The notes under the pieces are model-generated. The model was not told the DNA's origin and did no database searches. It saw only the letters and a list, made by a program, of their open reading frames with translations. Shown here in pieces: positions 1-9,090 of a stretch of DNA of 64,000 nucleotides; the first letter of the stretch is position 1; each line of letters starts with the position of its first letter. The stretch comes from Closterium sp. NIES-65 (taxonomy: Eukaryota > Streptophyta > Zygnematophyceae > Desmidiales > Closteriaceae), in NCBI GenBank assembly GCA_948144175.1, contig CANXME010000057.1:82865-146864 (forward strand), read 5' to 3'. The translations under genes were made by a program, and so were the position numbers.

Positions 1-1250
1 GAGGGGTCGTATCCCTTCCAGCGTATCAGGAACTCGAGGGCCTTGCCGCCGCAGCGCCGATGAGTGAGAACGCGCTCAATCTCGTATTCTAGTTCATCCT
101 GTATGAGTACAGGTGGTGGTGGCGGTAGCTCCCATCCCTGGAGCAGTAGGTTGGGGTCCTTGTAGGGTTTCAGTAGCTGGACATGGAAAGCGTTGTGAAG
201 CTTCTATGTATCTGGTAAGCGCAAGCGTAATGTAACTGGCGTCACCTGTGCCTCATTGAGAAAAAGACCACAGAAGCAAGGCCCGAGTTTGGATGGGAGG
301 TGAGACAGGTTTAAGTTGCGCGTGTCAAGAAGCACCTGGTCTCCGACTGCTACTGAGTGATCACGTTGCTGACGATCGGCATACTGCTTCTGGGAGGTCT
401 GCATCGTGGTGAGTCATCACTGAGTCTTCTCCCATAGCTGATGCATGGTGGTGACGAAGTCATGTGCGGCTTGGATCTGTGCCGGTGTGGTTGGCTGCTG
501 TGGTGTAAGTGGTTCCCGTCCGTAAGACAGGAAGAAAGGAGTATTCCCTGTCGCCGCATGTGATGCGTTGTTGTAAGCAAACTCTAGGGCCGGTAACTGT
601 ATGTCCCACTGGCTGACGTCGTCCTTGCAAGCTGTGCACAGTAACTGTTCAACCACTTGATTGAGTCGCTCTGTCTGTCCGTCAGTCTGGGGGTGGTACG
701 CTAAAGACATTGCAAGCTTTGTCCCCAACAGTCCCATGAGCTCCTTCCGGAACTTACCGGTGAATTTTGGGTCTCTGTCTGAGATGAGTGTAGCGGGGAT
801 GCCGTGGATGGTGATGATGCGGTCGAAGAAGAGGCGAGCAGTTGCTTCAGCTGTAGCTGTGGCTTTGGTCGGTATGAAGTGACCCATTTTGGAAAACTTA
901 TCGATCACCACGAGGGTGGAATCGTGCCCCCGTGAGGTCGAAGGAAGTTCTGTGATGAAGTCGAGGCTAATGACCTGCCATGGCTGTTACGGTACAGGTA
1001 GAGGCTAAAGTAACCCTGCTTTTTTCTGCTTGCTGCTCTTTATCCACTAGCACGTGTCGCAAGAGGTGACGAACTGCTGCACGTCTGCTGCCATCCCGGG
1101 CCAGTAGTAATACTTCGTTATCACGTCTTGTTGCTCCGAAATGTCCCGCGTAAGGTACGTCGTGAAACTCCTCTAATAGGATCTGCCATAGCGGGGCGTA
1201 ATTCGGTACCCAAATCTTTCTTGAACCCTTCCTTACAGCTAAGTCTTTCT
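1..1250 (-). pseudogene. Gypsy A integrase with C-terminal chromodomain
   Basis: Fragments in several frames give, in order, the zinc-binding region (about 1030-1250, damaged by frameshifts), the catalytic core (417-911) and the C-terminal barrel (204-404), then a chromodomain running off the left edge (1 to about 96). The core keeps the D,D,E pattern: VIDKF for the first D, SDRDPKF for the second, DGQTERL for the E. The barrel has the KLGP motif seen in gypsy integrases. The chromodomain reads EYEIERVL then IRWKGYDP, so the aromatic Tyr-Trp-Tyr positions that bind methyl-lysine in this family are present. Integrase joins cDNA to the chromosome, and the chromodomain is thought to steer it to heterochromatin. 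Frame breaks near 405-416 and 912-966 make this a pseudogene. Confidence 0.9.
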
Positions 1251-2730
1251 CCCACTGTAATGGCTTCTTGGTCTGTGCTGTAGCGATCTCTGCATCCACG
1301 GAGTAATCATGTTGGAATAGACCCTTGAGCAGAGGGTTCATCCCGTCGAGCTGGATGCCTGCTACATGTCCGGGGCGGCTCAACGCATCTGCCTTATTGT
1401 GTAGCCCGGGCTTGTAGATGATGTCGTAGTGGAAGTGAGTTTCCAGAAAGTCCACCCACCGCACCTATCGTCGTGAGAGCGTCAGCTGTGACTTTAGGTA
1501 TTTGAGACTGCAGTAGTCAGTATGACTGTAGTTTTGGCTCCCTCTAGGTAAGACCTCCACGCCTTGAAGGCTATGACTATCGCTAAGGCTTCCTTGTCAT
1601 GGATGGGGTAGTTTAGTTCTGCTCCGTGTAGCTTCTTACTGAGGTAGGTGATGGGCTGCAAACCGCGTCCGTGATCCTGCATCAGTACTGCTCCGACTGC
1701 TTGGTCACTAGCGTCTGCTTCCACCACGTAGTCCTTGTCTGGATCCGGTAAGATGAGTACTGGCGCTGTAGTCAGTACTGACTGTAGCTGTTCCATGGCT
1801 TGCTGATGAGGAGTATCCCATTTGAAGGGCGTATCCTTTTTCAGTAGGTCGGTCAGTGGCGCTGCTATCTTTGGGGCACGAACCGGTTGTAGTAGTTGGC
1901 GAAGCCTAGGAACTGCTACAACTCCTTCACGTTCTCCGGTACTTTCCACTTCTTAACGGCTTCGATTTTCCGCGGGTCCACGTGTACGCCCTCGGCACTC
2001 ACCATGTGCCCGAGAAACTGCACCTTCTTCAGGGCAAAGTCGCTCTTCGACAGCTTCACGTAGAACTTGTTCTTCCGCAAAATCTCAAACACCTTCCGTG
2101 CTCCTTCATGTTCTTGGAGTAGATGAGAATGTCGTCCAGGTACACCACTATGCACTCGTCCAGCAGGGGTCGTAAGATATGATTCATCTCCGCCTAAAAC
2201 GTTGCTGGTGCGTTGCAGAGTCCGAACGGCATCACCAAGTATTCGTAGGAGCCATATCTGGTACGGAACGCCATCTTGTGGACCGAATTATCTGCCATCT
2301 TGATCTGCCAATAACCCGACCGTAGGTCCAGCTTCGAAAAGACTGTTGCACCATGCAGTTGGTCCAGTAGGTCGTCTATGCGTGGTATGGGGTATTTGTT
2401 TTTAACTGTCTATTTGTTCAGTGCGCGGTAGTCGATGCACATCCGTAGACTGCCGTCTGGTTTTGGAGTGAAGAGAAGTGGTGTACCGTAGGGAGAGGTG
2501 GATGGGCGGATCAGTTGTCTGTCCAGTAGATACTCTATCTGCTTCTTCATGTCTGTCAATTCGGTCGGACTCAGGCGGTATGGTGCGCGTGAGACGGGTT
2601 TCACACCTGGTTCCTCCACGATCTCGTGCTCGTGGGTGCGTGCAGGGGGTACGTTTGTAGGTAGGTCATCGGGCATTATATCCTTGTACTGCTCCAAGAC
2701 CTCCTTCACCGCTGCAGGTAGCTCTGTACT
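1251..2730 (-). pseudogene. Gypsy A reverse transcriptase and RNase H
   Basis: The RT begins in the frame that also holds the protease, around the KPVSRAPYRLSP segment near 2590. It is cut by a TAG after ALNK (about 2410) and another stop just before AEMNHIL (about 2196). The catalytic YLDD box is at 2131-2142. The RNase H-type domain follows, with VVEADASDQAVGAVL near 1710-1740 and a frameshift near 1500-1520, and ends with the DALSRPG tail near 1375. Compared with the intact stretch in element B (12457-13981) the residues match closely but the frame changes at about 1920-1950, 1500 and 1465. It would copy element RNA into cDNA if intact. Confidence 0.9.
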
Positions 2731-3315
2731 CAGCTTCTCCTCCTCTGCTGCTGCCATAACCAGTGCTAAGTAACCCGTGTTACTCTCGTTCACAGTCCGT
2801 TCGAACCGTGCCAGTGTCGTTTCAGGAACGCTCCCTGTATCCATCCAGCTTCGCAGCTCCACTCGTTTCCCGTTGTTGCAGATGCACGCCTTCCTATTGA
2901 TCCAGTCGATCTCGGGGTTGAACCGCTTCAGGAAATCTCGCCCCAAGATGAAATCTAATCCCTTGATGTTCGTGATCGGCAACGTCGGCTTCCACCTCAG
3001 AGCCCCTATGTGCAGCTGCAGTGATGCTTCGCCGTGGATGGGAAGTTTCGTACCGTCCACCATCGTTGCCGTGAACTTGGTCTCCTCTGAAGGTTCCCAA
3101 ATTTTCTCCAACCTCCCGCGGTCGCACACCGAGTGAGACGCACCGCTGTCCACCGGTGCCTGGAGGCATCGCCCATTGCAGATCACCTCGAGTAGTAGTG
3201 GTTGTTGCCGCTCCGAGTAACCGTAGATGGTCTCGCTTTTAGGATCGTAGGGTACGTCGAATAGATCTCCCCTAGGTCCTGCGCTCGAAGCTGCTGACTC
3301 CATATTAGTTTTCAA
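2731..3315 (-). pseudogene. Gypsy A retroviral-type aspartic protease
   Basis: An open frame (2410-3315) carries the protease and the N-terminal part of RT. The active-site motif VDSGASHSV lies near 3120-3145, and the second conserved Gly-Arg-Asp segment (FILGRDFLKRF) lies near 2925-2950, as usual for pepsin-like retroviral proteases. It would cleave the Gag-Pol polyprotein. The frame is open here but joins broken gag upstream and a stop in RT downstream. The ATG at 3304-3302 is only the first Met of the open segment. In a working element this would be part of a longer polyprotein. Confidence 0.85.
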
Positions 3316-3816
3316 CTGAGTAGGGCTAGAAGGATTTATCCGAGGCCGATTCAGCTTCGTCTTGGCCTGGAACCTTCCTTTAAGCCTTTGCAGCTGTGTA
3401 GGCTTCTCCTGTGGGCAATGAAGGGCCTTAACACTATGCTGCGGGGAGAGAATATGAACTCCTTGGAACGCACGACCCTTTTCAACGCTCCGGAGTGGTT
3501 TGCCCTACTTCTCAGGTACCTGAATAATGTCCTCAAGCCTTTTCCTAGCCTCAAAATCTCCCCTGGATATTTTAAAGGCTTGAAAACCTCAAAAGGGAAT
3601 ATTCTTACTCTTGGGGGTGTTCGGCTGGAGTTTCCCGGTCGGTGCAGAGTCTTGTTTCGCGGAGCCTCCATTTGTCTCGGCGATTTCCCCTGTTGCCGGC
3701 CGGTCATGACGTTTTTAATTCACGCCATCATGTCCTTTTTTCGCCATCGTCAATGTCGCACTGTTGTTGCCCTGCAGCTCCGCTCGTGCCTTCTTCATTT
3801 TCCAACACGCCAAGAA
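3316..3816 (-). pseudogene. Gypsy A gag-pol spacer, unrecognised
   Basis: Between the Gag zinc knuckle and the protease lies about 500 bp that contains a 118-codon open stretch (3351-3707) rich in Lys, Arg and Pro. I recognise no domain. Element B lacks this segment: its gag C-terminus runs almost directly into the protease at about 15050-15090. The spacer is therefore either an insertion in A or a deletion in B. Confidence 0.5.
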
Positions 3817-4701
3817 TTAATGTCCTTCTGCGTCGCAAAATTCGCAGTTCTCATATTTTGTCGGCCGCTGTTTCGCGCCGATCTTGTCGATATCCATCGG
3901 GTCGGCGGTCGTGAGTGGTGCAGATCGCTTCGTGCCAAATGATCGCTTCGGCACGTGGTGTCGTGTCTCGGGTTGATCTCGCGTTAGCGCATCGAATCTC
4001 TCTGTTGCACACACCATGTCGTGGTAGTTGTAGTTCGCGGCAATCACCTGTTGCAGGACTTCCATTTTTAGCCCCTCAGTATACGCATGGATTTTTTCCC
4101 CTTTGGTCAGGTCGGTAATTCGGTTGAAGAGGCTCTCCATCTGCTGCGTGTACTGTGTTACACTTCCGAACTGTTTATGCCGATGAATCTGCTGCCGCGC
4201 CATGTAGCTGGAGTTGATTGGTTCAAAACGTTGAATTAAAACTTCCCGAAACTGCGTCCATGACCCCTCGCCTCGGATCTTATTGCTGTTGTAAATCCAC
4301 TCGATCGCTGGGCCTTGTAACAATGTCGCTGCGAGCCAAATCCGCATTGCATCGTGTGTCGGGGTCGTACAGCCAACGGCCTCGAAGTAAATTTCGAGAG
4401 TCGCAATGAATCGACGAACGTCAGTGTCTATCACATTCGGATTGAACGTCCCCGGTAGCCTCAGACGTGCCGCCTCAAGATTCACTGTAGCTACTGCCGC
4501 TGCTGTTGGGTGAAGTGTCAGTGTCGCCGCTGCTGCTACTGACGTCGCTGCTGCATTTGCCGCTGCGTTCGCTGCTGCCGTGGCTGCTGCCGACTGGTTC
4601 GCGAGAAGCTCCTCTATTCGCTGGAGTGCTACTCGCATCTGGTCTATGCCGGTGTGTAACTCCGTATTTTTTCATACGGAATTATCACCATTTTCCTCCA
4701 T
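3817..4701 (-). pseudogene. Gypsy A gag with CCHC knuckle
   Basis: Retrotransposon Gag. The ATG at 4701-4699 starts MEENGDNSV and is followed at once by TGA, where element B has CGA (Arg). The frame is then open from Met at 4638 down to 3817. The middle has the typical plant gag segment (LPGTFNP, AMRIWLAATLLQGPA, GSVTQYTQQMESLFNRI). The C-terminus has a zinc knuckle CEFCDAEGH, but a TAA sits just after the His. The last Cys (FLACW) still follows at the right spacing (CX2CX4HX4C), so the knuckle was interrupted by a point change. Gag forms the virus-like particle and binds element RNA. Confidence 0.88.
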
Positions 4702-5132
4702 TCTGCAATTTACAGGAAGATTTGCGACGAAAATAATTGAATTCTAGGCGCTGGTCATCTTACTGTGAGTCGAATAGACTGTAAATTTGACGAGCGCTGA
4801 TTTTGTAGGTCGCGTGATTCTTCCTTAGTCGAAATTCGCGTCCGATCTCGGCCGTTGAGAAGAAATTCGTTCCGACGCTCCAAATTCCAAATGTTTTGGG
4901 CGAAATTCTCGAGGCCCTTGAGATTCGAATTGATCCGACGGTCGAAATTCCAACTTTTTCGCCACTGGACCTGAGGAGTGTTTGAAAACCGATTTGAGGG
5001 GGACGTTAGAAAATAGCGCGGAACTGGTTTACGTACCTGAAATCGGCGCTTTCCGTCGTCGCCCCCGCGGTTTTAAAAGCTAGGTTTTAGCGGTCGAAAA
5101 ACTTCGCTTGCAAACAGGCTCTGATTACCAAG
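4702..5132 (-). promoter_or_regulatory. Gypsy A 5' leader and primer-binding site
   Basis: The 431-bp untranslated leader lies between LTR and gag. In element orientation the primer site TGGTAATCAGAGCC (about 5117-5130) follows the LTR end after two bases. It matches the 3' end of tRNA-iMet (TGGTATCAGAGC) with one extra A. The leader aligns along its full length with element B 21237-21666. One reading frame stays open in both copies for about 73 codons (about 4760-4985 here), but has no ATG. Confidence 0.75.
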
Positions 5133-5500
5133 TGTGAGGATCTAGGATCGAGATCAGAAAGGAGAATGTAAATTGAATGATCACCTGGGTACAACACGAG
5201 GCTATATATAGGCTCGACAAAAGGCCCCGTAACCAGGTGTTACGCGAAGGTTCCGCGGGTCGCGAAGCGTCCCGAACAGATCCTTCCCAAATTCGGTAGA
5301 AGGCAATTCGGTGGCAACCGAAAAGCCAGAATTTGGTGCACGCAACCTAGCTCGGTGCTATAACTATAATATAATATAGGAAAGCACCTAGCCTAGGAAA
5401 TCAAGCAATTCATGCATGCATATAAATATCCTATGCTAGAAATAGCATAATAAAGTAAAGGCAAGCAAGCATAGCTGGCATAAGCCGTCGTACACTCACA
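5133..5500 (-). repeat. Gypsy LTR shared by A (5') and B (3')
   Basis: 368 bp, bounded by TGTGAG and CTCACA. On the left it is followed by A's primer site. On the right is B's polypurine tract (GAGGGGGGGG in element orientation, 5501-5512). It therefore acts as the 5' LTR of A and the 3' LTR of B at once. The other B LTR (21667-22034) has exactly the same length and differs by scattered substitutions. Confidence 0.9.
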
Positions 5501-5510
5501 CGCCCCCCCC

Positions 5511-6288
5511 TCAAAGCTGGGTGGTGTGAGAAACACCCTGCTTGACAAGATAGTCCTTGAGAGCACAGCGTGCGTTGCCCATATCAGCTTCTGCAACCCA
5601 ACTGTCCTCAGTGGGGTCGTATCCCTTCCAGCGTATCAGAAACTCGAGGGCCTTGCTGCCGCAGCGTCGATGAGTGAGAACGCGCTCCACTTCGTACTCT
5701 GGTTCATCCTGTACGAGAACAGGTGGTGGTGGCGGTAGCTGCCGTCCCTGGAACTGTTGGTTGGGGTCCTTGTAGGGCTTCAGTAGCTGAACATAGAAAG
5801 CATTGTGATGCTTCCATGTACTGGTAAGCGCAAGCGGAATGTAACTGGTGTCACCTGTGCCTCTACGAGAAAAGGACCGCGGAAGCGAGGCCGGAGTTTG
5901 GATGGGAGGTGAGACACGTTCAAGTTGCGCGTGTCAAGAAGCACCTGATCTCCGACTACTACTGAGTGATCTCGTCGCTGGCGATCGGCATACTGCTTCT
6001 TGGAGGTCTGCACCGTGATGAGTCATCGCTGAGTCTTCTCCCATAGCTGCTGCATGGTGGTGACGAAATCATGTGCGGCGTGGACGTGTGCCGGTGAGGT
6101 TGGCTGCTATGGTGTAAGTGGTTCCTGTCCGTAACACAGGAAGAAAGGAGTTTTCCCTGTGGCCGCATGTGACGTGTTGTTGTAAGCAAACTCTAGCAAG
6201 CTATGCGCCGCCGTCTTTGCAAGCTATGCGCAGTAACTTTTCAACCACCTGATTCAGTTGCTCTGTCTGTCCGTCAGTCTGTGGGTGG
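5511..6288 (-). pseudogene. Gypsy B integrase C-terminus and chromodomain
   Basis: The 3' end of pol up to the copia C insertion. The barrel (HSVVVGDQVLLDTRN, then KLRPRFRGPF) is at about 5820-6000. A frameshift near 5820 precedes the tail. The chromodomain at about 5545-5705 reads PEYEVERVL, FLIRWKGYDPTEDSW, NARCALKDYL, with the Tyr-Trp-Tyr aromatic cage intact. The frame ends with TGA at 5511-5513, which overlaps the polypurine tract directly before the LTR, a compact arrangement. The stretch 6190-6240 is rearranged relative to A, with a short GCAAGCTATGCGC duplication. Confidence 0.9.
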
Positions 6289-6414
6289 TGTCAAACTTAT
6301 ATGCTATAGTCTGTGTAGGCTGTAGTAGGGTAGACAATATGGGGTACAACAATTCTAGGTTTTCCTACTTGTACCCACCTCTTTCCTAGTTCATTCATTC
6401 CTCATTTCTTCACA
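6289..6414 (+). repeat. Copia C 5' LTR
   Basis: 126-bp LTR starting TGTCAAAC and ending TTCTTCACA, directly followed by the primer site. Short LTRs of 114-138 bp are a common property of all the related copias in this window. Confidence 0.92.
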
Positions 6415-6460
6415 TGGTATAGAGCAGGTTCCCTAGTGGGAACGCTTCTTAGGGCCCACC
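6415..6460 (+). promoter_or_regulatory. Copia C primer site and adjacent hairpin
   Basis: Primer-binding site TGGTATAGAGC resembles the tRNA-iMet complement TGGTATCAGAGC minus one C. It is followed by a perfect 6-bp hairpin, GTTCCC (6428-6433), loop TAGT, GGGAAC (6438-6443), then the motif AGGGCCCACC (6451-6460). The same order occurs in D, G, I, I2 and J (and, with a longer stem, H and H2) with different stem sequences that still pair. The role (packaging, dimerisation or priming) is inferred. Confidence 0.65.
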
Positions 6461-7228
6461 ACTGAAATCGATTTTTTTTCTCCTGACCGGAGCGCGAGTC
6501 GCCCCTGCCAGAGGCGCGCCCCGTGGGCCGCCTTCTCGTTGAGTCGCCCCTGCCCTTAGCGGCCTGTCGTGCCCTCCTAAAGGCCCCTCTCACGGCCCCT
6601 CGCGCCACCCTCAGCGGCCCCGTCGCCACCCCTTGACGGCCCCTTCGCCGCCCTCCTAGGCCCCTCGCGGCCCCTGCGCGGCCCCGTCGCCGCCCCCCTC
6701 GCCGCCCCTAGCGGCCCCGTCGCCGCCCTTCGAGGCCCCTCGCGGCCCTTTTGCGGCCCCGTCGCCGCCCCTAGCGGCCCCGTTGCCGCCCCTATCGGCC
6801 CTATCGCCGCCCTTCGCGGCCCCGTCGCCACCTCTAGCGGCCTTGTCACCGCCCATCGAGGCCCCTCGCGGTCCCTTTCCGGCCCCGTCGCCGCCCCTTT
6901 TGGCCCCGTCGCCGCCCCTTGCGGCCCCGTCGCCGCCCCTTTCGGCCCCTCCCCGGCCCCTTCACCGCCTTCACCGCCGAGCCGCCAAGCAACCGAGCTG
7001 CCGAGCAGCCGAGCCGCCGAACCGCCGAGCCGCCGAGCAGCCAAGCCGCCGAACCGCCGAGCCGCTGAGCCGCCGAGCCGCCGAGCAGCCGAGCCGCTGC
7101 CGCCAAGCTGCCGTCGAGCCGCCAGAGCCGAGTCGCTGCCACCGCAGTTGCAGCCCTGTTCCTACCGGCGCGCCCCGGCCCTACCCACCCGGACTGGTGA
7201 GAGCACTCCCTACTAGACCACTGCTGTC
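6461..7228 (+). repeat. Copia C GC-rich leader minisatellite
   Basis: Between hairpin and gag lies a C-rich leader. 6590-6960 is built of degenerate units of about 18-21 bp around CGGCCCCGTCGCCGCCCCTAG. 6970-7140 is built of GCCGAGCCGCC-type units. Long open frames on both strands here are a by-product of composition. The homologous leaders of D, G, H, H2 and J have their own GC-rich repeats. Confidence 0.75.
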
Positions 7229-7689
7229 ATGGCTAACCCCACTGTCCTTACCTTTGATGCTGAGGGTCGTGCTGTTGACTTCGAGGTCTGGGTCGATGAC
7301 CTACAGCTCTTCCTACAGTGCGATAGGGCAGACGGACTCACCCTGTTCGATCTCACCTCTGGTGCCTCTCCTGCCCCGCCTGCTGATGCTGACAGCACTG
7401 TTCGCTCACAGTGGGCCACACGCGATGCTGCTGCCCGTCTTGCTGTGCGTCGCCACTTACCGACCGCTGAGCGTGCGCACTTTAGTCAGTACAAGAGTGC
7501 TAAGACCTTGTACGACGCTAGAGTTGCACGCTACTCTTCCCCTGCCATGGATGTTGTGTCTACTAGTGATGAGGGTGGTTGTTACCTATGTGTTCCGCCT
7601 GACCCGGGCATTGAGGCTGCTACTCTAGGTGCTAGTGCGTCTGCTGCCCCAGGTGCTCGTGAGTCTGCTCTCCCAGGTAGCAACGTTGG
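7229..7689 (+). pseudogene. Copia C gag with internal deletion
   Basis: Gag starts MANPTVLTFDAEGRAVDF at ATG 7229 and follows the family pattern (VWVDDLQLFLQCD, then HFSQYKSAKTLYDA). After ARYSSPA (about 7549) it jumps to DVVSTSDEGGCYLCVPPDPG, which in D lies some 870 bp further on. The deleted part holds the Gly-rich tract and the Cys/His motif. The junction falls at a short CTGCCA repeat present at both D breakpoints, pointing to a microhomology deletion. A frame change near 7680 separates it from the protease. Confidence 0.88.
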
Positions 7690-8309
7690 CTCAAGCCTTA
7701 CACACCTTCACCCTTGACTCGGGTGCTTCCCGCTCCTTCTTTCGAGACCGCACCACGCTTACGCCGCTTAGTCGGCCGGTTGCGGTCTCCCTGGCGGACC
7801 CCTCTGGGGGTCCTGTCCTTGCTCGCTTCTCCATTGTCTCACCGTGTCCGGCAGCCCCCTCTGGCACCCTGTCAGGTCTCTACCTCCCCTCGTTCTCTAC
7901 GAACTTGGTGAGTGGTGCTGATCTACAGGATGGGGGAGTTGAGCAGTTCACTCCTGCGAGTCAGCGGGTGACCCACTGTACGTGTGCTCGGACGGGCCGA
8001 CACTTGGCCACGTTTACCCGTTGGCCGGGGTCGAGCCTGTACACACTGACTACTGAGTCTCCTCCGGTTGCTGAGTCTGGTCAGGTAGCTGCGTCGAGTC
8101 ATGTGTTTGCTGCAGCGTCTAGGTCTGGTCCTGAGTCTGCCCCCTGCTCGTGTCGTCTCTTGTCCCACCAGACTCTCCTTTGGGACCACTGCCTTGGTCA
8201 CCCCTCCCTGCCTCGTCTCCGAGGCATGGCCTCCCGTGTCCTTGTCTCTAGTCTCCCCCGGTCCCTCCCTCCCCTCCCTCCGGGTACTGCCCCTACCTGC
8301 GTTCCCTAA
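7690..8309 (+). pseudogene. Copia C protease and pre-integrase domain
   Basis: Aspartic protease with active site LDSGASRSFF near 7715-7745, followed by the pre-integrase domain with LLWDHCLGHPSLPRLRGM (about 8180-8235), whose His-Cys residues normally bind zinc. A TAA at 8307-8309 ends the segment where relatives have Cys (CVPCVEGRQ). The protease processes Gag-Pol and the pre-integrase region is the N-terminal part of copia integrase. Confidence 0.88.
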
Positions 8310-9090
8310 GTTGAGGGGCGGCAGTGCGCCGCCCCTCACTCCTCCGAGTTTCCTCCGACAGAGGCTCCGCTGCAGACTCTTCACATGGACGTGTGGGGCC
8401 CCGCCCGCGTCCGTGGCCAGGGTCACGAGCGTTACTTCCTGTTGGTGGTTGATGACTACTCGCGTTACACCACGGTGTTCCCCTTGCGCAGCAAGGATGA
8501 CTTCACTGGGGTGTTGATGGACTGGATCCGCGCAGCTCGTCTCCAGCTCAGAGAGAGTTTCGGCTCGGACTTTCCTGTTCTGTGTCTGCACTCTGACAGA
8601 GGCGGGGAGTTTTCCTCTTCCCGTCTGGGAGCCTTCTATCGTGCACAGGGCATCCGCTAGACCTTCACGCTTCCGGCCTCTCCACAGCAAAATGGGATTG
8701 CTGAGCGCCGCATTGGCATGGTCATGAACGTCGCTTGTACGTCCATGATCCATGCGGCTGCTCTCCATTTTCTGTGGCCGTTTGTGGTTCGGTACGCAGC
8801 GCATCAGATCAACCTTCAGCCCCGAGTCTCCTTGCCGGAGACCTTCCCCACCCTGAGGTGGACGGGGAAGGTTGGCGATGCGTCTACGTTCCGTGTCTGG
8901 GGATCTCGGGCGTTTGTCCAGGACTTGTCTGCGGACAAGCTGTCCCCCCATGCGGTTCCCTGCGTCTTCCTTGGCTTTCCCCCTGACGCGCCTGGTTGGC
9001 AGTTTTACCACCCCACCTCGGGCCGTGTTTTGTCCTCCCAGGACGTCACGTTTGACGAGTCGGTGCCTTACTACCGCACTGCGCCCCTCC
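8310..9090 (+). pseudogene. Copia C integrase core
   Basis: The core holds the catalytic triad in HMDVWGP (8383-8403), HSDRGGEF (about 8590) and NGIAERRIG (about 8690). VVDDYSRYT lies between. A TAG at 8658-8660 replaces the Gln codon of GIRQTF. The same TAG at the same codon occurs in element J. Downstream is the conserved integrase tail (FRVWGSRAFV, VFLGFPPDAPGW). The frame is continuous with protease and RT. Confidence 0.88.

Larger units (their letters stand above)
1..5500 (-). mobile_element. Ty3/gypsy chromovirus A, partial, decayed
   Basis: Minus-strand Ty3/gypsy element with the order gag, protease, RT, RNase H, integrase, chromodomain, which is the chromovirus layout. The 5' LTR is 5133-5500, the primer site lies at about 5115-5130, and gag starts near 4701. 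The 3' end, including the 3' LTR, lies outside the window because the sequence begins inside the chromodomain. Several stops and frameshifts break gag and pol, so it is not autonomous. Element B, 5501-22034, is a close relative in the same orientation and serves as the reference for the breaks. The two share one LTR, which suggests a tandem array formed by unequal recombination between LTRs. Confidence 0.92.
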
